A stretch of 64,000 nucleotides of DNA from Ilyonectria destructans (lineage: Eukaryota > Ascomycota > Sordariomycetes > Hypocreales > Nectriaceae). The first letter of the stretch is position 1. Each line of letters starts with the position of its first letter. Shown piece by piece: positions 57,541 to 64,000 of the stretch. A model generated the notes under the pieces. It made no database searches. It was not told the DNA's origin and saw only the letters and a list, made by a program, of their open reading frames with translations. The stretch spans positions 1,054,001 to 1,118,000 of the forward strand of contig JAHEWK010000005.1 in assembly GCA_020740775.1 (NCBI GenBank). Direction: 5' to 3'. The position numbers were made by a program, and so were the translations under genes.

Positions 57541-59079
57541 ATGAGCGCCCAAACCCTCCCAACACCTCCCACCAACCCTCCTCCTCCGGACTACTCGTCG
57601 GAACCAGTCCCCACATACTCGGCGACCGACGATGATTCCCTCTTCGCCCGAATCGAGCAGTCCACCGCCCTGAACATCCCAATCCTGCACGCCCCCGCCC
57701 AGGATTGGAGAGCCGAGTTCTCCCGGAGCTTCCACGACGGGCAGGTGCTCGATCCCAGACACGAAACATACTTCCTCGAAACCGATATTGTCGAGTCCTT
57801 CTTCACCTCCGTCGAGGCCGGCCGGGATGATCTCGTCGCCGACTTCGTGTCCCGCGGCCTCGTGTCTCCGGACGTCACAAGGCGGAACGGCGAGACGCCG
57901 CTTCTTGCTGCTGTGCGCGTGGGCAAAATCTTCATGGTCAGCAGGCTCGTAGCCCTGGGCGCAACTGTGAATGCCTTCGGCGTCTCTGCGATTGCCGCCA
58001 ACACTGGCGGCGACCACTCTTCGTATCCGAAGCGCACGCCGTTGCAACTAGCCGCCGAGACTGGTCACCTGGCCCTCGTCAAGGTCCTGATGGAGGACTA
58101 CGGCGGCGACGACAGCCTGGTTGCCCCCGACGGCGCCATCGCGCTACGACTCGCCGCCATTAACGGCCATCGCGACATCGTCCAATACCTGCCCGCCCGG
58201 CGCGTCGGCGCATGGCTCCGGTGGAAGACGGCGCATGAGGCAGAGATGAAGCGGGTGCGACGGGCATTGGGGCACATCGCCACCTTCTTCAAGGTGATTT
58301 TCTGGGAGATCCCAAAGTTCTTCGTCTACGTAATCCCCAAGGAACTTGGAAAATCCGTGTGGAAGGGTCGCCATAAAGTTGCCGCGTGGTGCAGGCGGTG
58401 CAAGGACACGATTGTCAAGCTGCCTGGGCGCACCAAGCGATTCGCCGCGAACCTGCCCGGCCATGTGAAGAACGGAGCGAAGTGGGCCTGGGAGGGCATC
58501 AAGGGGATTCCTCCCTTCTTGACGAAGATGATCAAGGATATTTCTCGCGCAGTAAAGGAATTCGCGCAGGGGACTTGGAAGGTGATGAAGGACATTCCTC
58601 CCTTGTTGAAAGAGATCGCCAAGGAAACTTGGAAACACATCAAGGCCATCCCCGGAGTCGTCAAGGGCTTCTTTCTGTGGATTGGCCGTGGCTTAAAGAG
58701 CATCGGCGAAGCTGTCTTTAACGTGGTGGCTCGGCTCGTCTCCTTGCTACATACGGCTGTATCTGCTGTATTCTCCTTCTTCCGCAGCATCACCCTGAAG
58801 GACATCTGGGACGGCTTCTGCTCACTGCTCCGGGCCATCTTCATCGACACGCCCCACGCCATTTTCCGCTTCATCATGTCGATTAGTGACATGACCTACG
58901 ACGTGCTCAAGGGCCTGTTTGGCTTCTTCGGGCAGCTCGCGTGGTGCATTGGAGCCGGAATCTTGTGGCTCGTCATTTTCGTCCCCCGGAAGCTGTGGCA
59001 ATGCCTCGCGGCCATCGGACGGTCGATACAACGCGCGTTCCAGGAGGTGATGGCGTACCTGGATCCCAAGCGGATGTAA
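57541..59079 (+). CDS. Ankyrin protein with basic amphipathic repeat tail and membrane segment
   Basis: Single exon, 512 aa from ATG 57541 (frame upstream has only a TTG). Residues 1-45 are disordered and proline-rich. Residues about 80-220 carry three ankyrin-type units (ETPLLAAVRVGK, TPLQLAAETGHLALV, ALRLAAINGHRDIV). From 224 on the protein is strongly basic and aromatic: helical stretches with repeated W-(K/E)-x2-K-x-I-P signatures at about 317, 346 and 364 (WEGIKGIPPFL, WKVMKDIPPLL, WKHIKAIPGVV), related IPK/LPG turns at 257-315, then increasingly hydrophobic helices and a transmembrane-like segment at 457-481. It ends MAYLDPKRM. Such a tail should bind or insert in membranes. Ankyrin sensor plus membrane-active tail suggests an effector or membrane-remodelling protein; no named family is assigned. 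GC-rich, highly biased codons imply selection. Confidence 0.85.
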   Translation: MSAQTLPTPPTNPPPPDYSSEPVPTYSATDDDSLFARIEQSTALNIPILHAPAQDWRAEFSRSFHDGQVLDPRHETYFLETDIVESFFTSVEAGRDDLVADFVSRGLVSPDVTRRNGETPLLAAVRVGKIFMVSRLVALGATVNAFGVSAIAANTGGDHSSYPKRTPLQLAAETGHLALVKVLMEDYGGDDSLVAPDGAIALRLAAINGHRDIVQYLPARRVGAWLRWKTAHEAEMKRVRRALGHIATFFKVIFWEIPKFFVYVIPKELGKSVWKGRHKVAAWCRRCKDTIVKLPGRTKRFAANLPGHVKNGAKWAWEGIKGIPPFLTKMIKDISRAVKEFAQGTWKVMKDIPPLLKEIAKETWKHIKAIPGVVKGFFLWIGRGLKSIGEAVFNVVARLVSLLHTAVSAVFSFFRSITLKDIWDGFCSLLRAIFIDTPHAIFRFIMSISDMTYDVLKGLFGFFGQLAWCIGAGILWLVIFVPRKLWQCLAAIGRSIQRAFQEVMAYLDPKRM

Positions 59080-59424
59080 TACGGCTGCGTTTGTAGTTCG
59101 AGTTGTACCTAGGTATAGAATGGAGCAATCGTGGCTCCGATGGATTGAAGGAGCAGTCGAAGTGGTCAAAGTAGCGTGCAAGATTCCCGGACAGGTCTCA
59201 CATTTGTATATTATATTGAGTCAAGATACCATGATACTTGGAGACGAAAAAGATGCAATATTTTGCTATCTTAGGGGTTAGGGTTAAGGTTAAGGTAAAG
59301 GTTTTCAAATTAGACCCTAAATTGCTAGCTTTGTATCATCACTTATTAAATGTTTTAACTTTTTTTTAGCTTGGATATAACTTTTATCATAATTAATTCC
59401 CCTATTTTAAAACAAAAAAAAAAC
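59080..59424. other. Short AT-rich spacer with telomere-like repeat
   Basis: 345 bases. 59271-59300 is a degenerate TTAGGG array (listed separately); 59330-59420 is extremely AT-rich, as in RIP-mutated DNA. No gene. Confidence 0.5.
59271..59300 (+). repeat. Interstitial telomere-like repeat
   Basis: TTAGGGGTTAGGG followed by TTAAGGTTAAGG: about five head-to-tail units of the fungal telomere hexamer TTAGGG with G-to-A and indel changes. It lies between an intact gene and a pseudogene, so it may mark a healed break or an old chromosome-end junction. Only about 30 bases, so chance expansion of a simple repeat is possible. Confidence 0.6.
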
Positions 59425-60743
59425 TTAATAAAGCAGCGTCTCTCGGCCCAATGTATCAACAAGCGCAAAGCCTCTGTTAATAAGCTCATCGGCTGCAGTG
59501 GCGACACACCAGTCTCCCATCATCCCACCTTCAGGCGCATATCGAAAGAAACCGACAACATCGCCCTCCTCAGTCCAGATTGCGCTCCCACACATTCCCG
59601 CCTGGAGATTGGTTCCGAAATCTTGTCCCATGTAGTACCAGGTCGTACGAACCCATTGATGTTGCTCTGGCACGTTAGGATCATCCGTCGAGACCCGTTC
59701 ATAAGCTTGCGCTTGGAAGGTGCCATGAATGCAGCCTGTGTCTGGCGAGTCCAAAACAACCCGGTCTCCGGTCTTGAGCTTGTCCGCCTGGACGAGTTGC
59801 TTCAGCCGAACTGGTTCAGTGATCAGGCTGCTTTCAAACGCCACATTCACGAACTTCTCGTGCGGCTGCAACTTGACCACCTCTAAACCTGTATGAGAGA
59901 CTTCGTAGATGACCTCGCCGATCTTTCTTCCACCTTAGGGAGAGCATGGTTGACGTCGGCCCCACATTCGCCAGGAAATCCAGGCGCAGCAACAGTCATA
60001 AACTCGTTCCCAACACTGTCTTTTACGAGGACTCCGGTTGTCGTGGCCTGGAACATTTCGGGCCGTCCCGGCCGGCATGTACGCTGATGTGACCCTCATC
60101 CCAGGCCGCAAGGTGGTGTATTGACTCTGATCAGGATTTCCAGGTGTGGGGTCAGTCTGCTGTCGAGGTTGAGGCAAGCGTGGGCTTCCCATCTTATCGT
60201 CGTATAGGTACAGGCACGGAATCCGAGCTGCTTTCCAGGGCAGTCTAGCTATATCAATGTCGCGATGCTCTAGGACGATGTTGAGGAAGTTGCCCTAAAT
60301 GACCTGCGTGATGGAGATCTCCAGGGCAGGGAATGGTCACGAACAGCCTCAAAAAGGGAAGTCCAGGACTGCATGTCGCGTCCGTTCATCTGATCAGCAA
60401 TGGTGCCGTTTCTTCAGTGGACAGACCACCCCTGGGGCATGGGACAATACTCAGGGCCAAGGCGAGGACCCAAATATAGTGGAAGGCCAGCGATCGTCTT
60501 TAGCCACGGCTTAGGGGGCATCTCGGACACGAGGATGTAGAGAAAGAAGCCGTCGTGGCCAACGCCAATCGTGCTAGGGAATATTTGTTCCAGCATCTCT
60601 AGGGTCTCAGACTTGTCGAGGACAGCCCGGTCATCTCGAAGATCAAATGGAACGGCGATTTTGGGACAGGATGCTTCACACAAAGGAGTGACTTGACGTT
60701 TTCGGGACAGTGGGGGGTCAGCTGTAGAGGGAGTCTCTATCAT
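59425..60743 (-). pseudogene. Broken trypsin-like peptidase family gene
   Basis: Protein-like sequence runs from ATG 60741-60743 (MIETPSTADPPLSRKR) to the stop at 59425, but only through several disruptions: a frameshift near 60430, TGA at 60386-60388, a frameshift near 60335, TAG at 60295-60297 and frameshifts near 60075 and 59935. Pieces in order include WLKTIAGLPLYLGPRLGPE, EISITQVI/GNFLNIVLEHRDIDI, ATTTGVLVKDSVGNEFMTVAA, GRKIGEVIYEVSHTGLEVVKL and a 150-codon tail with DRVVLDSPDTGCIHGT, WYYMGQDFG and AGMCGSAIWTEEGDVVGFFRYAP. The strand/loop pattern and GMCGSA suggest a trypsin-like fold with Ser in GxCGSA; the places for His (AAPGFP) and Asp (HTGLEVV) read Pro and Gly. Both stops fit C-to-T mutation. 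An intact tail frame alone (59425-59880) is unlikely to be a gene. Confidence 0.65.
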
Positions 60744-61837
60744 GGCGAATGGTATTGGACGAGGTTGTAAGAATAAGAAGAATCAGCTTGTCGCTGGTGA
60801 GCTGCGAAATGATGAACGAGTGAGTGTCCATGCGGACCTGCCTACCATGTACAGGCCACAAGGGTAATGCCTCAATCCTACGATAATTACGTATAACCAA
60901 CCCTAATAAAGCAGTTTGAGATGGAAGTTTTTAGAAGATAAACTTAGTTTTAGTGTTCAAACCTTATATTAGCGACAAATAACCTCAAATATAGATCCCT
61001 CTTGGTTGTTTTAAGTGTACCAGAGAGGGTTGGGACTGGCCATAAGCATATCAGTGGCAGCAGTTACCGTGATGGGGACAGCCTTACCTGGTTGCGGCGG
61101 CGGAGGCGGCGGGGTGGGCGGTGGTGATAATAGTAATAGTGAGGTCAGTCGAAGTCGGTGTCGGCGGCCTGAGGTGGTTGAATATAGGGCTGTGAGAAGT
61201 CTCTACAATATTAAATGCCATAAACCTCTAAATATTTTCTCAAGGTATATCTGGAAACAGTGCTCAAAGTGATATTTACTATGCAGATACTCTTTAGTAT
61301 ATCTAGGGGAGTCTCAGGACATCTTTATAATACTAAAGGATAATTACTTGAAGAGAGTCGAACCAGAAGTAATGTAGAGGATTTAATAGTCGTATAAATT
61401 TAGAGTTTTTAGTACTTAGTAACTTCTCTGTAATGGAGTATAGAATTAATCAGAAACCTTAAACGGCAAGCGTGAAGCTAAGACATTGACGACTGGGTAT
61501 CGCATTGTTATCTCACCAGGGAACATGAAGAGAAAACAATGTCCTGATACTGGTATCACTCGAGCGTTGGGTCCAGTTCTTATTCTACGCATTCAATGGC
61601 ATACATTAGATGGGTGTGTCAACATTCAGTTCATCACAAGTTGAATTCAAATTATTTGAAATTCCAAAAGGTACTTGCGTAGCTTTTTTAATATATTTAA
61701 AGAATGCGAGGTCATATGTACAGCAGAAGATTCAATATCCACTCCCGCCTAAAAGGTAAGGCTTTCTGAAATAGCTACACGCTCTACGTGTTTCTTCAGC
61801 ACTCATTGGGGTGAGTCTCGCGGGTTCTCGTCAATGC
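60744..61837. other. AT-rich gene-poor interval
   Basis: 1.1 kb. 61190-61480 and 61650-61710 are strongly AT-rich with scattered stops in all frames, as expected of RIP relics. A short GGCGGCGGAGGCGG tract lies at about 61095-61120. No gene recognised. Confidence 0.4.
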
Positions 61838-62953
61838 TTAGACGCCGAGGGGAGCAATGTCGCGGGCAGCGCGGGCCTTCTTGCTGCGCTTGGACTTGCG
61901 GCGGCGGCTGCTGCAGCCAGAGCTGGCCTTGGTGGTGGCAGCGGGGGCAGCGGCCTCGGTGGAGGTGGCAGCAGGAACAGCGGCCTCGGTGGTGGCCTCA
62001 ACGGCGGCAGCGGAGGTGACGGCAGCAGCAGCGGAGGTAGCAGCGGCAGAGGTGACGGCGGCCTCAGCGGCGCTGGTAACAGCAGCGGAGGTGGCAACAG
62101 CGGCGGCGGAAGTGGCAACGGCAGAGCCGGCACCGGTGGCCAGGGCAGTGCCGGTGGTGGGATCGGCGCTGCTGGCGATGGCAGAGCTGGCCTGCTCAAC
62201 CTCGGTGGCACCAGCGATCATGGTGGGACCGGGGATGGGGTAGGTGCTGAGGGAGGTGTAGATGTTGAACAGGATACCGGCGTCATCGGCCTTGTAGAGC
62301 TCAGTGCCCAGGGTACCCGTGGGCACCTCGGTACCGGAACCAGTGATCTCGAGGTTGAAGCACTGGGGGTAGTTCTGGGCACCGTCGGCGTTGCCAGCGG
62401 AGTGGAGGGCGATGATCTCGTGGCGGAGAACGTAGAAACCGGGCTTGATGGTCTCGGGGATCTGGACCAACCAACCGATGCCGTTGTCGATGAGCTCGTC
62501 GGCGGCGTAGGTGCCGGGGCTGGCGGAGCCGTCAATCAGGCCCTTCTCGCCAATCTTGAAGAACTCGAGGGTGGTCTTCTCGACGGACTCGCAGCCGGAG
62601 TCACCGCAGGCGGCAAGGTAGTCCAGGACGGGACCCTTGTGGGAATCGGGCCAGGTGTCCCACTGGAGGTAGATGCTGTCACCGGCGGCGACGGTGGCGT
62701 GGCCCTTGGCGTTCTCGGCGTTCTTGTGGCAGATGATGTCGGAAGTACCGTAGGCGGAGGGGGCGATGAAGCCGTTGTCAGTGGCATCCTGGGCCCAGCC
62801 AACGACAACAGGAGGGTTGCTCTCGTAGGGCAGGGTGAAGACATCGTAACCGGCGTACGAGGCACCGTTGATGACGATGTTGTTGACGTGACCGTGGGCG
62901 GCAACGGTGGCGGCACCGGCCAGCATGGAGAGGAGGGTCTTGGAAGAAGGCAT
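61838..62953 (-). CDS. AA9 lytic polysaccharide monooxygenase with Ala/Thr-rich basic tail
   Basis: Single exon, 371 aa. It is a secreted copper enzyme that oxidatively cleaves cellulose (or xyloglucan). Signal peptide residues 1-19 (MPSSKTLLSMLAGAATVAA) leave His20 as the mature N-terminus. The histidine brace is His20 plus His76 (DIICHKNA); Tyr195 (NYPQCFNLEI) is the axial tyrosine; VLRHEIIALHSAG is the usual strand. The catalytic domain ends at about residue 225. The remaining 140 residues are a low-complexity Ala/Ser/Thr/Val linker (TSAAAVATSAA type) ending in SSGCSSRRRKSKRSKKARAARD and no CBM1. The GC-rich repeat coding of the linker produces a spurious long frame on the opposite strand. 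With the GH74 enzyme it indicates plant-wall degradation. Confidence 0.96.
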   Translation of the reverse strand: MPSSKTLLSMLAGAATVAAHGHVNNIVINGASYAGYDVFTLPYESNPPVVVGWAQDATDNGFIAPSAYGTSDIICHKNAENAKGHATVAAGDSIYLQWDTWPDSHKGPVLDYLAACGDSGCESVEKTTLEFFKIGEKGLIDGSASPGTYAADELIDNGIGWLVQIPETIKPGFYVLRHEIIALHSAGNADGAQNYPQCFNLEITGSGTEVPTGTLGTELYKADDAGILFNIYTSLSTYPIPGPTMIAGATEVEQASSAIASSADPTTGTALATGAGSAVATSAAAVATSAAVTSAAEAAVTSAAATSAAAAVTSAAAVEATTEAAVPAATSTEAAAPAATTKASSGCSSRRRKSKRSKKARAARDIAPLGV

Positions 62954-64000
62954 TGTTGCGATATGTTTGGTGATTTGAATCGGGTGAAGCTGAAGAAAAC
63001 TGTTGGAGTGGTAGTTGAATGAGTGGTGATCCGGCTAGCGGTAGAGTGAATGAAACGACTTCAGTCAATGAAGTCTAGGAAGTGAATGGAAAGAAAGCAA
63101 AACCTCAAGGGTTGAAAGGGAGTGGAACTGAAAGCTAATGATGGGATGAGCCTGAGAGAGAAAAGAAGTCTGGGAGAATGGGCGGGTGGTGTGGTCTTTT
63201 ATCTCAACTCTCTGCCTCCATCACCCTGCATCTCCCTGGGTCTGACATTCCCCGTTGCCGTTAGCCGTTATTGCACAGACGACAAGAGCCGCATCTAGTT
63301 ACGGGTCAACTCTCACTTGGGAAACGGGTCTTTCCTCGATCCCAGGGTTGTGGGTTGTCGGGAGCAGTTACCGTGAGGGGATAGGGGCCGATGTGCCACC
63401 CCGTTTCAGCGTCCGTGGTGATGGGCCGGCTGACCAGGGGAAGGCATCCAACCAAGATGCTAGTATTGGAGGTCCAGACGATTCCAGGATCTTACTGTAC
63501 TTCCAGGATCTTACTGTACTTCCAGGATCTTCCTATACTTCCAGGATCTTCCTGTATATCCCGTCCATGCACGTCTCGATTCCTTCCAACGAAGCCAAGC
63601 CCTCGGTACGTGTCGCGGTGCATCCCCCAAGGTAGCATTGATTTCCGAAGCTCAGGTAGACCATCTAAAGCAGCATCTCGCTACACGTCCAGGGCATTAC
63701 TGAACCCGGATCTCTACAACGTCCAAGATCAAGGCGCAACTGAGAGGACGTCACTGCATGCGAAAAAGGCGCCGCCGCTTGGCACTTGCTTCAGCAGGCG
63801 AGTTCATCCCATGTTGGCAGAGGGAGCCGCTGGTTGGGCGGCGCCAGCCAGGGATGGGCATCTGGCGTGCGGTCTGTCGTTTGGCGACTACCGCTGCACC
63901 TGAAACCCCAGCGACTTGCAACGGCCGGGGGGTGGCTGCGGGCGGGGACGATGTGGATGATGTGGGTGATGGAGTGGAAGATGGAAATGCAGATGGACGG
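62954..64000. other. Upstream region of the AA9 gene to window end
   Basis: About 1 kb with the AA9 promoter and 5' UTR (62954-63250, CT-rich on the coding strand). A 19-bp tandem repeat is at 63482-63557 (separate entry). Frames at 63255-63635 and 63391-63903 run through the repeat and have no recognisable content. Confidence 0.4.
63482..63557 (+). repeat. Tandem repeat, four 19-bp units
   Basis: Units at 63482, 63501, 63520 and 63539. The first two are identical (ttccaggatcttactgtac); units 3 and 4 differ by two to three bases (ttccaggatcttcctatac, ttccaggatcttcctgtat). A minisatellite about 530 bases upstream of the AA9 start codon; it could be a variable-length promoter element or neutral. 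Confidence 0.9.

Noticed and set aside
46332..59079. A fungal gasdermin (RCD-1-like) partner for the CHAT protease
   Set aside because: None of the proteins in the interval resembles a gasdermin; the ankyrin-tail protein is different in layout.
59425..59880. Stand-alone 151-aa gene
   Set aside because: It is only the last part of a longer broken coding region; the start Met lies inside conserved-looking sequence.
61811..63022. 403-codon Gly/Ser-rich frame on the plus strand
   Set aside because: It is the antisense shadow of the AA9 gene; its length comes from GC-rich Ala/Thr codons of the linker.
31374..63022. Secondary-metabolite or cellulase gene cluster
   Set aside because: No PKS, NRPS, terpene synthase or pathway regulator; the GH74 and AA9 genes are 20 kb apart with unrelated genes between.
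1..64000. CRISPR array or prokaryotic-type operon
   Set aside because: Introns, tRNA intron and protein families are fungal; no array of direct repeats with unique spacers was seen. The 19-bp tandem repeat has no spacers.

Overview
This window is nuclear DNA of a filamentous ascomycete (Pezizomycotina, most likely a Sordariomycete). The evidence is short GT-AG introns of about 50-90 nt with CTAAC/CTGAC-like branch sites, a tRNA-Leu with a 20-nt intron next to the anticodon, fungal-only families (NACHT/ankyrin STAND proteins, HeLo domain, fungal F-box and CorA-like proteins), cellulose/xyloglucan-degrading enzymes (GH74-CBM1, AA9), and coding sequence damaged by apparent C-to-T changes, as repeat-induced point mutation (RIP) would leave. 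Exon joins were worked out by hand from frame continuity and splice consensus. No similarity search or RNA data were available.

Layout. 1-3.2 kb: 5' part of a GH18 gene (-), intron-containing tRNA-Leu(AAG) (-), a two-exon SDR (+). 3.6-5 kb: a pseudogene (-) whose single reading frame is kept but broken by five stops. 5-7.4 kb: gene-poor, with a perfect 20-bp hairpin. 7.4-10.8 kb: a large C2H2 zinc-finger protein (+). 12.4-14.6 kb: a 746-aa protein of unknown function (-). 16.5-23.2 kb: a giant three-exon HeLo-like/NACHT/ankyrin protein of 2186 aa (+). 23.7-30.6 kb: a housekeeping block: GPI16/PIG-T (-) divergent from LUC7 (+), an RGG protein (-), a nucleoside 2-deoxyribosyltransferase-like protein (-) and a small SANT protein (+). 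31.4-37.2 kb: CorA-like membrane protein with a GC-AG intron (-), a stand-alone HeLo-type protein (+), an F-box protein (-). 39.2-45.2 kb: secreted GH74 xyloglucanase with CBM1 (+) and a three-exon membrane protein (-). 46.3-54.7 kb: TPR-CHAT protease (+), glycosylasparaginase (-), NACHT protein (+). 54.8-56.1 kb: a four-exon D-2-hydroxyacid dehydrogenase (-). 57.5-59.1 kb: an ankyrin protein with a long basic, aromatic, amphipathic and hydrophobic tail (+). 59.4-60.7 kb: a broken trypsin-like pseudogene (-). 61.8-63 kb: an AA9 LPMO with an Ala/Thr-rich basic tail (-).

The most notable feature is the number of genes of fungal innate-immunity or regulated-cell-death type within about 43 kb (NACHT-ANK, HeLo, TPR-CHAT, second NACHT, ANK plus membrane-active-looking tail), next to mutated gene relics. 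The last three lie within 13 kb. A functional link between them is inference. No gasdermin-like gene was recognised in the window.
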